A DNA stretch of 64,000 nucleotides, taken from Paenisporosarcina sp050269735. GTDB taxonomy: Bacteria; Bacillota; Bacilli; Bacillales_A; Planococcaceae. The notes under the pieces are model-generated. The model was not told the origin of the DNA and ran no database searches. It worked only from the letters and a program-made list of their open reading frames with translations. The stretch spans positions 806,001 to 870,000 of the forward strand of contig NZ_JBNNIX010000001.1 of assembly GCF_050269735.1 (NCBI RefSeq), read 5' to 3'. Positions 7,624 through 16,242 of this stretch are shown piece by piece (the first letter of the stretch is position 1; the number at the start of each line of letters is the position of its first letter). Both the position numbers and the translations under genes were made by a program.

Positions 7624-8543
7624 TGAATAGAATCATTCAGTCCAACTCGTCCCTGAAAGATGAAAGTGGAATGGCTTTGCTGATCGTAGCGTTAAGTATG
7701 TTCATGTTAATCGGTTTCATTGCCCTCGTAGTCGATATAGGGGGGCTGTATGTTGAAAAAAGCCGCCTGCAAAAAGCCATTGATTCAGCTGTTCTTGGCG
7801 GTGCCCAGTTAATCAAAGATTCCGAGTCTGACGCCATACAAGTGGCAATCGATCTCGCATTGAAAAATGGCTTTACCGTAAATGAGGATGAAATCACGAC
7901 TGGGGATAACTATATTGAAATACAGAAAACAGTCACGAAAGAACTGACATTTGCCAGAGTGTTAGGTATTCAAAATACGGTCGTAAGCGCATTCGCTCGG
8001 GCTGAAATCCAAGGGGCATTAGTGAAAGGAAACGGAGTCATCCCTGTGGGTTTGGAAAATACCACGTATCAAAAAGGGGCTCTGTATCCTCTTAATGCTA
8101 AGCCTGGACAAGGTACAAAAGGAAACTATAACTATCTTGCCATCGATGGACGAGGCGCAAATGTTCTTGGACAGGCAATAGCGAATGGCACAAAGAAAAC
8201 GGTTGTAGTTGGGGAAGAAGTTGAGACCGAACCCGGACAAAATTGGGGGAAAGTTGAAGCTGGGTTTTCTTACAGGATAGAAGAAGATCAAAAAAACAAC
8301 CCGAACTGCTCTACCTACGAAAAAGCAGACGCTAGTTGTAAACGAGTCGTCATTTTGCCGTTGATTGATACGTATGACCACGTGAATGGAAGATCCGACG
8401 TGTTGGTGGTGGGCTTCGCTGCCTACTGGATTGAATCAGTAAACAAGCATGAAATAACTGGACGGTTTATTGAAATTATTAAAAGTGGCACGTTTTCCCC
8501 GGGGGAAGACTTTGGGATCTATGGAGTGAAGCTCGTAAAATAA
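7623..8543 (+). CDS. tadG: TadG-like pilus assembly protein
   Basis: A 306-residue protein starting at GTG 7623. The N terminus KDESGMALLIVALSMF...IALVVDIGGLYVEKSRLQKAIDSAVLGGAQ is the TadG/TadE-related anchor, including the conserved hydrophobic helix followed by a lysine/arginine-rich surface helix. The rest is extracytoplasmic, with two cysteines (around NCSTYEKADASCK) that could form a disulfide. No von Willebrand A domain is evident, so this is the short TadG form. Confidence 0.82.
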   Translation: MNRIIQSNSSLKDESGMALLIVALSMFMLIGFIALVVDIGGLYVEKSRLQKAIDSAVLGGAQLIKDSESDAIQVAIDLALKNGFTVNEDEITTGDNYIEIQKTVTKELTFARVLGIQNTVVSAFARAEIQGALVKGNGVIPVGLENTTYQKGALYPLNAKPGQGTKGNYNYLAIDGRGANVLGQAIANGTKKTVVVGEEVETEPGQNWGKVEAGFSYRIEEDQKNNPNCSTYEKADASCKRVVILPLIDTYDHVNGRSDVLVVGFAAYWIESVNKHEITGRFIEIIKSGTFSPGEDFGIYGVKLVK

Positions 8544-8573
8544 TCAAGTGAATTCACAGAAGCGGGTGAACGG

Positions 8574-9146
8574 ATGACGACGAAAAAAGTGTGGTTACTA
8601 GCGATGGTATTTGGGGTAATTGCTGCAGGATTGATGTATGTAGTGTTTATGGAGAAGTCAGATCCAGTTGCCAAACCGACGACTTCTGTAAATGACAAGG
8701 AAAAAGAAACAGAGGAAGTTGAAAAACCGGATGAAGAGAAAAAAGAGGAAGAAGTCATAACCGTTGCAACAGGCAAACGTGCGATGACAGTTGAGGTAAC
8801 GGATGTTCAAGGTGTCGCAGGATTAATTCGTCCCGGTTCCTCAGTGGATGTGATTGCTGTCATGGAAGCTCCAGAAGAAAATGTACAGGAATCCCAACAC
8901 GATTCTGCGACGATGCTGTTGCAAAATGTAAACGTTTTAGCGGTTGGACATGCAGCAGACGACGAAGAGACGATGAAACGTTATCAGATGGTTACGCTAG
9001 AAGTCACACCTAAAGAAGGTCTGTTCCTGGGCTTTTCTTCGAAATATGAACTGTATCTCATGCTTAGACCGGATGGGGACGATCAGCTACAACCTGAACA
9101 TACACATGTTCACGAAAATGAATTACACAAAGGGGTGTTTAAGTAA
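8574..9146 (+). CDS. cpaB: CpaB/RcpC-like Flp pilus assembly protein
   Basis: A 190-residue protein with an N-terminal membrane helix (~6-25), an acidic-basic linker rich in E and K (~37-60), then the RcpC/CpaB domain: GKRAMTVEVTDVQGVAGLIRPGSSVDVIAVM and VNVLAVG...VTLEVTPKEG. It is shorter than Gram-negative CpaB and lacks an obvious complete N-terminal SAF domain, which fits a Gram-positive system without an outer-membrane secretin. It abuts tadZ (ATGG overlap at 9146). Confidence 0.85.
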   Translation: MTTKKVWLLAMVFGVIAAGLMYVVFMEKSDPVAKPTTSVNDKEKETEEVEKPDEEKKEEEVITVATGKRAMTVEVTDVQGVAGLIRPGSSVDVIAVMEAPEENVQESQHDSATMLLQNVNVLAVGHAADDEETMKRYQMVTLEVTPKEGLFLGFSSKYELYLMLRPDGDDQLQPEHTHVHENELHKGVFK

Positions 9147-10321
9147 TGGTTAACATACTATCAATCCCTGAAAGCACAGAATGGATTGCCTTAATCAAGA
9201 AAATCGAGGACACTGAACTCCATATTTATTGGGTTGCAAACGAGATCAGGTTAATGGAGCAGCTACAATCCGTGCAGCCATGTATTGTGTTACTGCCATA
9301 CTCCAATACGTATGATGTGTACCATATCAGTTCCATCATTACACAGAAGTATCCATTAACATCGATTCTGCTCGCATTTCCAACTGAAGAAGATTTGGAT
9401 ATGAAACGTGCTTTACGCGCTGGTGCAGATGATGTTCTTTTTATTTCTTCACACCTTTCAAAAATAAAAGAAGATCTCTATCTTGCGATTGAAAAAAGTG
9501 ACGGTAAGTGGATACAGCAGCATCCAGTAAATCCACTAAAAAATGGCAAGGTCTTTACTGTGTGTAGTACCAAGGGCGGCATTGGAAAAACAACAGTCGC
9601 TGTCAATCTGGCAGTAGCCTTTTCAAAGAAAATGATGAAAGTGGCCGTTGTTGATTTAGACCTTCAATTTGGTGATGTGGCCATGTTTTTAGATGTAAAG
9701 CCGAAGCAATCCATCTATGAATGGGTGAAAGAAGATCAAGAAGGTGAGAACATAGAGCGGTATATGACCCCTTACCAAGATGGCTTTTCGATTTTAGCTG
9801 CTCCACCACGACCGGAGTTTGCGGAAGTGATAACAGGCAAGGATGTGAAAAAGGCGATCGGTCAGTTGAAACAGGAATATGACGTGGTAATCATTGATGC
9901 ATCCAGTCATATGAATGAAAACGTTCTGGTCGCGCTCGAGCATGCGGATGAAATATTAGCGATGACGTACCTCGACTTGCCCACATTAAAAAACAGCAAG
10001 CTCTTAATTGATACATTGGTGTCCTTGGAGCTAGGGGAACGCGTGAAAGTCGTATTAAATCGACAGTCAAAAGAAAAAGGGATTAAAACAGATATGGTTG
10101 AAAAGGTGTTGGGGAGAAAAATTCATACTGCCATTCCAGTAATGGATAAAGCAATGCTTACAGCGGTAAATGAAGGAAAGCCTTTATGCTATTCTACTCC
10201 AAAGTCTCCAGTGGCCAAACAGATTTTTCGACTCGCAGAGTCTTTATATAATCCGAGTAGCGAGACGCTGATCAATGAGAAAAAGAGCCGATTGAAAGAA
10301 CGGGTAGGGGGACGTAGGTAA
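9146..10321 (+). CDS. tadZ: CpaE/TadZ localisation ATPase
   Basis: A 391-residue MinD/ParA-like ATPase. The first ~125 residues resemble a degenerate receiver domain. The deviant Walker A CSTKGGIGKTTVAVNLA lies near 140, followed by VVDLDLQFGDVAMFLD and VVIIDASSHMN. TadZ/CpaE proteins mark the cell position of Tad pilus assembly. The final A is shared with the start of tadA, so the genes are translationally coupled. Confidence 0.9.
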   Translation: MVNILSIPESTEWIALIKKIEDTELHIYWVANEIRLMEQLQSVQPCIVLLPYSNTYDVYHISSIITQKYPLTSILLAFPTEEDLDMKRALRAGADDVLFISSHLSKIKEDLYLAIEKSDGKWIQQHPVNPLKNGKVFTVCSTKGGIGKTTVAVNLAVAFSKKMMKVAVVDLDLQFGDVAMFLDVKPKQSIYEWVKEDQEGENIERYMTPYQDGFSILAAPPRPEFAEVITGKDVKKAIGQLKQEYDVVIIDASSHMNENVLVALEHADEILAMTYLDLPTLKNSKLLIDTLVSLELGERVKVVLNRQSKEKGIKTDMVEKVLGRKIHTAIPVMDKAMLTAVNEGKPLCYSTPKSPVAKQIFRLAESLYNPSSETLINEKKSRLKERVGGRR

Positions 10322-11658
10322 TGTCCTTATTAACACGTTTAAGTGGGCAACAGACGCTACCGGAAATCAAAGAAGAAAAGATCATTAAACCGACTAGCGC
10401 GGGGAGTCAGTCAACCGAATTGCAGATAAGGCTCCATAATCTTCTCGTAGCAGAGTTAAAAAAACCTGTCCATCAAAAGAAGGACATTGAACCACTGATC
10501 GAAACGTACACGGATGATTTTTTACGCGAGGAAGGAAGTCATCTGTCATTCGAGGAAAAGAAGAAATTGAAACATGATGTGATACATGAACTGACGGGAT
10601 ATGGTCCGATTTCACCGCTTCTTGCGGATTCTTCCGTTACAGAAATCATGGTCAATGGTCCAGATGCTGTTTATATAGAAGTGAACGGAAAAATAGAAAA
10701 AACGTCCATTCGGTTTCGCGACCATTTGCACGTGCTGCGCGTCATTGAAAAAATTGTGGCACCACTCGGACGAAGAATTGATGAAAGTGTGCCATTGGTA
10801 GATGCCCGTTTACCAGATGGTTCTCGCGTCAACGCCATTATCCCGCCACTCGCACTCAATGGACCTACGATGACCATTCGGAAATTTTCTACAGTCCCTT
10901 TTTCAATCAAAGATTTGTTGCGAATGGGTTCATTAAATGACCATATGGCCAGTTTCTTAAAAGCAGCAGTAGAATCAAAGCTTAATATTTTCATTAGCGG
11001 GGGAACCGGTTCCGGTAAGACGAGTACACTGAACGTGATTTCCTCATTTATTCCGAAAAGTGAGCGTGTCTTGACGATTGAGGACGCGGCAGAATTAAAA
11101 CTTTTTCAAGAACATGTTGTTGCGCTAGAAGCACGGCCACCAAACATTGAAGGACAAGGGGAAATTACGATTCGCGATCTTGTGCGAAATGCCCTCCGTA
11201 TGCGTCCTGATCGAATCATCATCGGAGAGGTCCGAGGTGCTGAGACACTCGATATGTTGCAGGCCATGAACACAGGTCATGAAGGAAGTCTCGGAACAGG
11301 ACATGCGAACTCCCCAAGGGATCTACTCGCAAGGCTTGAGACCATGGTCTTAATGGCAGGATTTGACCTGCCTGTAAAAGCCATCCGCCAACAAATTGCA
11401 GCGGCGCTGGATCTGATTGTCCAACAAGCACGAATGAAGGATGGCTCAAGGAAGATTACACGAATTACTGAAGTGTTAGGTTTAGAAGGGGATACCATCG
11501 TCCTTCAAGATATTTTCATCTACAACGAACGGAGAATTTTATCGTCTGGAAAGCTAGAACCGAGCTTCAGTACCACGGGCATTCTTCCAAATTGCATCGA
11601 TAAACTAACGCATGCAGACCCTAACATAAAAGCAATGTTTAAGGAGGAGTGGAGATGA
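10321..11658 (+). CDS. tadA: TadA/CpaF secretion ATPase
   Basis: A 445-residue type II/IV secretion ATPase. An N-terminal helical domain is followed by VTEIMVNGPDAVYIEVNGKIE. The Walker A GGTGSGKTSTLN lies near 225-236, the Asp box LTIEDAAELKL, Walker B RIIIGEVRG, and the His box GHEGSLGTGHANSPRDLLARLE. This is the full catalytic set of CpaF. It powers Flp pilus extension and perhaps retraction at the inner face of the membrane. Confidence 0.95.
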   Translation: MSLLTRLSGQQTLPEIKEEKIIKPTSAGSQSTELQIRLHNLLVAELKKPVHQKKDIEPLIETYTDDFLREEGSHLSFEEKKKLKHDVIHELTGYGPISPLLADSSVTEIMVNGPDAVYIEVNGKIEKTSIRFRDHLHVLRVIEKIVAPLGRRIDESVPLVDARLPDGSRVNAIIPPLALNGPTMTIRKFSTVPFSIKDLLRMGSLNDHMASFLKAAVESKLNIFISGGTGSGKTSTLNVISSFIPKSERVLTIEDAAELKLFQEHVVALEARPPNIEGQGEITIRDLVRNALRMRPDRIIIGEVRGAETLDMLQAMNTGHEGSLGTGHANSPRDLLARLETMVLMAGFDLPVKAIRQQIAAALDLIVQQARMKDGSRKITRITEVLGLEGDTIVLQDIFIYNERRILSSGKLEPSFSTTGILPNCIDKLTHADPNIKAMFKEEWR

Positions 11659-12602
11659 CACCACTCCTCCTAATTATCACCTTTCTTCTGACGACTGCTC
11701 TTTTCAAAATTGTGTTTACCAACATCGCGAATAAAGGGAAATATGAAAAACGGTTAAAAAAGTATGTTGTCTACGAGGAGAAAGTCCAAGAGAAGAATGA
11801 ACTACCTGCCAGAAACTCACGACTAAAGAAAGTGAGTAACGGGATTGAAAAGCTGATCAATCTGACAAAACACCAGCAGTTACTTATACAGTCAGGTGTA
11901 AAACTCTCACTGGGCGAGTTGTTTCTTAGCAGAGTCATTTTCACAGTGATCTGTATGTCAGTCGGTCAAGTCTACAACATGCATTTGATACTGATTGTTT
12001 TGTTAGGCGTGATTGGTTTTCATGTACCAATCCTTTATGTGAAGAAAAAACGCACCAAGCGTTTACAGCTGGCTTCAACCCAACTCGGAGAAGCACTCGG
12101 TACGATGGCCAATGCCCTTAGAGCCGGTTTCAGTTTTATGCAAGCAATGGATTTAGTAGCGAACGAAATTGGCGAACCACTTGGACCTGAATTCCTGAAA
12201 GCCTTGCAAGAAATCAATTTCGGCATCCCGGTGGATGTGGCCTTTCAACATATGCTTGAACGATTACCAGATAAAGAGCTTGAAATAGTGTTAAATACCC
12301 TTATCATTCAACGGTCCACTGGTGGGAATTTAGCCTATTTATTCGAAACCATGCAGGAGACCATTTTTGATAGATCCCGAATTCGCGATGAAGTAAAGAC
12401 CTTGACTGCCCAAGGGAAGTTGTCTGCCATTATTATTACGATTCTTCCAATCGCACTTGCCATCTACATTAAACTCGCAAACCCAAAGTACTTCCAACTC
12501 CTATTTTCGCATCCTTTAGGTTGGGCAATGGTGATCTTCGGATCAATCAGTATGGTGGTTGGATGGTTGATTATTAATAAAATTGTTCATTTTGAGGTGT
12601 AG
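11655..12602 (+). CDS. tadB: TadB membrane platform protein
   Basis: A type II secretion system F (GspF) domain protein of about 315 residues, with membrane helices near the N terminus, around 95-130 and at the C terminus. LGEALGTMANALRAGFSFMQAMDLVANE is the typical GspF helical core. I chose ATG 11655 because AAGGAGGAG at 11641-11649 precedes it and it overlaps the tadA stop as ATGA; GTG 11649 would sit inside the ribosome site. Confidence 0.9.
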   Translation: MTPLLLIITFLLTTALFKIVFTNIANKGKYEKRLKKYVVYEEKVQEKNELPARNSRLKKVSNGIEKLINLTKHQQLLIQSGVKLSLGELFLSRVIFTVICMSVGQVYNMHLILIVLLGVIGFHVPILYVKKKRTKRLQLASTQLGEALGTMANALRAGFSFMQAMDLVANEIGEPLGPEFLKALQEINFGIPVDVAFQHMLERLPDKELEIVLNTLIIQRSTGGNLAYLFETMQETIFDRSRIRDEVKTLTAQGKLSAIIITILPIALAIYIKLANPKYFQLLFSHPLGWAMVIFGSISMVVGWLIINKIVHFEV

Positions 12603-12605
12603 GCT

Positions 12606-13523
12606 GTGATTGTCTTATTTACTTTTCTATTTACTTGCCTATCTTTCTTTTTCTTCATTGGAGCCCTATTAACACATATCTATAAAAAACAAATTGCTAT
12701 CAGGAAAAGAATTGACAGCTACTTTACGATTGACGAAGTGATACCTGATAAAAGTCGTCGAAATACAAAGCATCTTCTATTTATGAAGTTGATAAATGAT
12801 CGAGTCAAGCGCGTGATTGACCAGGTAACAAAAGCTTCCAAGAAGAAGGATTTGGACCAACGATTGAGAGAGGCCGGTTATCCTTTCAATTTATCGCCAA
12901 CGGATTTCAAATTTCTCCAGCTGCTAATTTGGGTTGTATTGTTCATGATGGTCTTTTTATTACTGATCAGAATGGATGCGAACATCCTCTCTAGTATGGT
13001 AGTTGCGGGAATACTGGCTGCGCCAGGCATGTACTACCCGTCCTTTTACTTAAGTGTCTTAATTAAAAAGCGCAGAAGCGAAATACAAAGATCGATGCCG
13101 GATTTTTTTGATATGGTCAACTTGTCCATTGAAGCGGGGATGGGGCTAGATGCTTCCATCCTAAAAGTTTGTCAGCATACAAAAGGACCGCTATCAGAAG
13201 AGTTTTTACTGACACTCGAAGACATGAAACTCGGTAAATCCAGAAGAGAAGCTTATGCAGATTTACGAAGTCGCGTTCCAGTCCCACCTTTTCAAACCAT
13301 TATTACCTCGTTAATTCAGGCAGATATGCTTGGTGTGGGAATGGCAAAAGTCATCCGTTCTTTGACCGTGAAAATCAGAGAACAACGAACCCAAATGGCG
13401 AGAGAGCAAGCGATGAAGGCTCCGGTTAAAATGATTTTTCCGATGCTGCTCTTTATCTTTCCAGCGATTTTTATAGTGATGTTGGGTCCGATGATTGTTT
13501 ATTTGATTGTTTCGGTTTTGTAG
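12606..13523 (+). CDS. tadC: TadC membrane platform protein
   Basis: A second GspF-domain platform protein, 305 residues from GTG 12606 (GAGGTG upstream). SMPDFFDMVNLSIEAGMGLDASILKV and ALLTLEDMKLGKSRREA-type helices match the family, and the C terminus is strongly hydrophobic (KMIFPMLLFIFPAIFIVMLGPMIVYLIV). It forms the inner-membrane base with TadB. It is the last gene of the operon, followed by an R143 element 44 bp later and a very strong terminator at 13748-13795. Confidence 0.9.
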   Translation: MIVLFTFLFTCLSFFFFIGALLTHIYKKQIAIRKRIDSYFTIDEVIPDKSRRNTKHLLFMKLINDRVKRVIDQVTKASKKKDLDQRLREAGYPFNLSPTDFKFLQLLIWVVLFMMVFLLLIRMDANILSSMVVAGILAAPGMYYPSFYLSVLIKKRRSEIQRSMPDFFDMVNLSIEAGMGLDASILKVCQHTKGPLSEEFLLTLEDMKLGKSRREAYADLRSRVPVPPFQTIITSLIQADMLGVGMAKVIRSLTVKIREQRTQMAREQAMKAPVKMIFPMLLFIFPAIFIVMLGPMIVYLIVSVL

Positions 13524-13543
13524 GGTGGTGGTGTTGTTGTTGG

Positions 13544-13567
13544 GGGGTACCTGTTTTTTTTTTTGGG
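13544..13567 (+). repeat. Partial duplicate of the R143 left end plus an 11-T tract
   Basis: GGTACCTG at 13546 is followed by eleven T (13554-13564) and then by the true R143 start. Similar partial duplications of the GGTACC end precede R143 copies at 5299 and 25062. Confidence 0.7.
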
Positions 13568-13710
13568 GGTACCTGTGCACCGAATAATTCAGAATATACA
13601 CGACAATTGTATGCGGAAAAACCGGAAGGTTTAAATCAGTGGATTTCCCAAGATGGAGTCTGTATAATTTTTCATTGTTGTAAATTGTCATAATTTAAGT
13701 GGTGCCACCC
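13568..13710 (+). repeat. R143 dispersed element, copy 4
   Basis: GGTACCTGTG at 13568 and GGTGCCACCC at 13701-13710, 143 bp. The inner arms GACAATT and AATTGTC are both intact. It begins 44 bp after the tadC stop. Confidence 0.9.
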
Positions 13711-13747
13711 ACGAGTATATAAATAGAAAATGTATAATGCCATATAA

Positions 13748-13798
13748 GAAAACGAAAAGATCGAAGTGAAACCCCACTTCGATCTTTTCGTTTTCTTC
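13748..13798. terminator. Strong bidirectional intrinsic terminator
   Basis: A perfect 21-bp stem (13748-13768 with 13775-13795, key word GATCGAAGTG) around AAACCC, T-rich on both flanks. It ends the tad operon. Confidence 0.85.
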
Positions 13799-13856
13799 AG
13801 GCTGTATGGTATAGCTGGCACTTTAATTAGGTGCGCAGATTTAGCCCACAACCTTC

Positions 13857-13886
13857 GAAAGTAGCTGGCTTCCGCCAGCTACTTTC
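13857..13886. repeat. Perfect 13-bp hairpin without a T-run
   Basis: GAAAGTAGCTGGC, TTCC, GCCAGCTACTTTC. No U-tract follows, so it is not a classical terminator. Its role is unknown. The 300-bp gap around it holds nothing else recognisable. Confidence 0.6.
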
Positions 13887-14033
13887 AAGAAAATAAGTGA
13901 AAACATAAAAAGAGCTTAGATCGGCTGCAAGTGCAACAAACAATTGTTGAATTACAAAGTTTTAGAAGGAATTAAATGGGCATTTGTCGAAAAATGGTAG
14001 TAGGGAAGAGAAAGTTAGGAAGAAGGGAATAAA

Positions 14034-14567
14034 ATGGCCAATCAACAGATGAGACTTTTAGAGGCGAAACAAGTACTCGAAAAAATGGCAAATGGGGTCC
14101 ATCCCTTAACGGATCAACCGTTAGATGAGCATCATTTCTTGCAAGACCCACGCGTCATCCGACCATTGTTTCTACTACTGAATCACCTGAATGAGCCAAA
14201 CTCAAACCATAAGAAATCACCAAAAAAGTATATCATCACACAAAAACAGTTGGATGCAGTGGAGTTCCCAAACCATCGGATTGGAATCAATGACTTCTGC
14301 AGTCGAGTCAACGAACAACTCGACCTCACCGTTTCCAAAAAGCTCAGCGGCAAAATCTTAAACGACAAACTCAAGAAACTTGGCATCTTGTCAGAAGAAA
14401 CTACTGATGAAGGAAAGAAACGCTCGGTCACCAATGACACGTCCGCTAGCTACGGCATATCTACTATTGAACGCTCCTATAATGGAAGCCCGTATCAACA
14501 AATCGTCTTTGATGATATGGGAAGAGAATTCTTACTACGGAATCTACATAATTTGCTGGAAGGTTAA
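14034..14567 (+). CDS. Uncharacterised DNA-associated-type small protein
   Basis: A 177-residue soluble protein starting at ATG 14034 (GAAGGG upstream). The N terminus has the pattern LLEAKQVLEKMANGVHPLTDQPL, followed by a helix-rich lysine-rich middle and a C-terminal part (YGISTIERSYNGSPYQQIVFDDMGREFLL) that could be a winged helix. Proteins with an N-terminal L..ANG..PLT..PL pattern recur in Bacillales without an assigned function. No catalytic motif was seen. A truncated R143 start (14572) follows the stop by 5 bp. Confidence 0.6.
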   Translation: MANQQMRLLEAKQVLEKMANGVHPLTDQPLDEHHFLQDPRVIRPLFLLLNHLNEPNSNHKKSPKKYIITQKQLDAVEFPNHRIGINDFCSRVNEQLDLTVSKKLSGKILNDKLKKLGILSEETTDEGKKRSVTNDTSASYGISTIERSYNGSPYQQIVFDDMGREFLLRNLHNLLEG

Positions 14568-14571
14568 ATCA

Positions 14572-14589
14572 GGTACCGGTGTAAGAAAC
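14572..14589 (+). repeat. Truncated R143 left end
   Basis: GGTACCGGTGTAAGAAAC matches the first 18 bp of R143 with few changes, 5 bp after the preceding stop. The rest of the element is absent. Confidence 0.55.
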
Positions 14590-14636
14590 GACAAACTTAT
14601 GCGAAATATCCTAAGATTAAAGGGCTCGAAAGGAGC

Positions 14637-15053
14637 ATGATTCTAATCATTAAAAACTTGCTAACATTATTATTAATAAGTTTTCTCTTAACGGCTTGTT
14701 CTTCTGCAGATGATGTTCGTGATCCAATATCAGTGGAAGAAATTGATTGGAAATATTTATCTACCGATGTTAATTCTATGAACATGGAAAATGTCAAAGT
14801 ATACGGTCAAAATGAATTTGATATTTCTACAATGGTCAAAGAATTTTGCGTATTGATGTTAAATAATCCTGACAAAATCTATACGGATGAAAGTGACTCA
14901 ACTATTAAAATTAATTTGAGATTTAATGAAACGTCAGGTATTAACATGGTTTACACGGAAGATGAATACGAAGGAAAAGAAAGTACCTTCTACGTTGATG
15001 AATCTCTGCTTCCTGCTTTAGAAAATCTTCAAGAAGAATATGGAGAAAATTAG
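14637..15053 (+). CDS. Small lipoprotein of unknown function
   Basis: A 138-residue protein with a lipoprotein signal: LLTLLLISFLLTAC, with the lipobox LTAC putting the lipid-anchored cysteine near residue 21. The mature part is acidic, with DVNSMNMENVKVYGQNEFD and a TSGINMVYTEDEYEG stretch. No known domain was recognised. The GAAAGGAG ribosome site is well placed before ATG 14637. It is probably a membrane-anchored extracytoplasmic protein, followed by a clear terminator. Confidence 0.72.
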   Translation: MILIIKNLLTLLLISFLLTACSSADDVRDPISVEEIDWKYLSTDVNSMNMENVKVYGQNEFDISTMVKEFCVLMLNNPDKIYTDESDSTIKINLRFNETSGINMVYTEDEYEGKESTFYVDESLLPALENLQEEYGEN

Positions 15054-15080
15054 GGTCATCAATCGCAACTAATATGTAAA

Positions 15081-15120
15081 CAAGAAGCGACCGACATTGC
15101 ATCGGCCGCTTCTTTTTTAT
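15081..15120. terminator. Bidirectional terminator between convergent genes
   Basis: AAGAAGCG and CGCTTCTT arms with inner CCGA/TCGG form a long stem at ~15081-15114, followed by a T-run. It serves the lipoprotein gene and the opposing transposase gene. The GCGRCCGA stem word recurs at 17321 and 42096. Confidence 0.8.
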
Positions 15121-15130
15121 TCTAGCAACC

Positions 15131-15748
15131 TTACAACCAAGCTTCTTCACTTAATAGAAGTGCTAATTTTTTGTCCTCTTCAATGGCTTGCCGGTAAAGC
15201 TGGCAATATAAACTATAGTTATGGCGTGTTTGATTGATGCCCATTGGAAGAAAGGTAGGGAGCAAATCTAGATCTATCCATGGCCTTGGTGAGGGTTCGT
15301 CTGAACAGTACAAAGGGAAAGAACTATATGGATAGTCTGCTAAGTTTTCGACCATCGGCTTTTTCGTCTCGATCGGATTTCGATGGATATAGCTACTAAC
15401 GGCAAGAAGGGCGAAGGGTCCAACAGCTTCTTTTGAATAGTAGCGTTTTTCGTAAATGCGACCGACATGGTTATATTTTTTGGAGTAGTAATCACTATAG
15501 CGACGGTTAATACGTGCCATAATTTTATCTAAAGGAACTTCTGGAGAACGGATGAGCAGGTGATAGTGGTTTGTCATGATGCAAAAAGCAATGATCGTGA
15601 ATGAATAGCGTTCACGCGCTTCTTCAATCGTACGGAAAAGAGCGAGCATGTCCTCATGTGTAGTGAAAATTTGTTGACGATTGTTGCCGCGCATGATGAC
15701 GTGGAACCAGCCGGCAGGGTGCCAATTGCGTTTGCGTCGTGGCATCAT
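15131..15748 (-). CDS. REP-associated tyrosine transposase (Y1/IS200-like, RAYT)
   Basis: About 205 residues of the Y1_Tnp/transposase_17 group. It starts MMPRRKRNWHPAGWFHVIMRGNNRQQIF, has the HUH pair in MTNHYHLL, and has RRYSDYYSKKYNHVGRIYEKRYY and SSYIHRNP, where the nucleophilic Tyr is expected. These single-domain enzymes cut single-stranded DNA at REP hairpins and are domesticated or single-copy. No IS200/IS605 ends flank it. The surrounding L57/R143 repeats are the obvious candidate substrates (inferred). The start overlaps the stop of the upstream 123-residue frame as ATGA, with GGAGGAG just before. Confidence 0.85.
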   Translation of the reverse strand: MMPRRKRNWHPAGWFHVIMRGNNRQQIFTTHEDMLALFRTIEEARERYSFTIIAFCIMTNHYHLLIRSPEVPLDKIMARINRRYSDYYSKKYNHVGRIYEKRYYSKEAVGPFALLAVSSYIHRNPIETKKPMVENLADYPYSSFPLYCSDEPSPRPWIDLDLLPTFLPMGINQTRHNYSLYCQLYRQAIEEDKKLALLLSEEAWL

Positions 15749-16116
15749 GCTCCTCCACACATCATCGCTGTATGTATGGATGAAGTTTTCATTTTCCATT
15801 TAATAGATTCAGTGCCTGACAAATTCGCAATGGTAGGTTCCAAACTTATGACATTAACAGCTAATTGGAGACTGTTTAGAACTCGTTCACGCGCTTCTTT
15901 TATTGTGCCTAAACCAATGAAAATATATTGCTCTTTTTCGCTTTGGAAAGTCGCTTTGGCTGAAATGTTCTGCTCTTTCAAACCATTCAACCCAACACTT
16001 AGTATGTATGAGGACAATCTGTCACCAACTTTCTGCCATTTACTAGAAGCATAGCGTAAATGAGAGCTCAATCGCAAGTGCCCCAAGGGTTCGGCGATAT
16101 TCATGACAATAGTCAA
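15745..16116 (-). CDS. Hypothetical protein coupled to the transposase gene
   Basis: A 123-codon frame from TTG 16116 (or ATG 16104) with protein-like composition (SSHLRYASSKWQKVGDRL, then EKEQYIFIGLGTIKEARERVLNSLQLAVNVISLE). Its TGA overlaps the RAYT ATG as ATGA, with GGAGGAG immediately upstream, the layout of translational coupling. I recognise no family and see no clear ribosome site for its own start, so it may be a 3' remnant that still drives RAYT translation. Three 15-bp palindromes lie just upstream of it. Confidence 0.45.
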   Translation of the reverse strand: MTIVMNIAEPLGHLRLSSHLRYASSKWQKVGDRLSSYILSVGLNGLKEQNISAKATFQSEKEQYIFIGLGTIKEARERVLNSLQLAVNVISLEPTIANLSGTESIKWKMKTSSIHTAMMCGGA

Positions 16117-16211
16117 AATTGAATTTTGATCGTTTAAAAGAGGGCAAAATTCAATTTTGAGGCCTGTACAGGGAGAAAACAGCTAGGAAAGAGGGGCAAA
16201 ATTTTATTTTG
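16114..16211. repeat. Three spaced 15-bp palindromes
   Basis: CAAAATTGAATTTTG (16114), CAAAATTCAATTTTG (16145) and CAAAATTTTATTTTG (16197). The last two share the preceding AAGAGGG. They sit at the promoter side of the transposase-linked frame and could be operators. Function unknown. Confidence 0.55.
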
Positions 16212-16242
16212 GGGTATTTTTAGAAAACATATCATTTTAACG

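Noticed and set aside
13311..13691. Minus-strand 126-codon frame at the end of tadC
   Set aside because: Antisense to tadC and R143, with unlikely composition and no start signals.
15656..16054. Plus-strand 132-codon frame across the transposase start
   Set aside because: Antisense to the transposase and its coupled frame, which have clear motifs and coupling.
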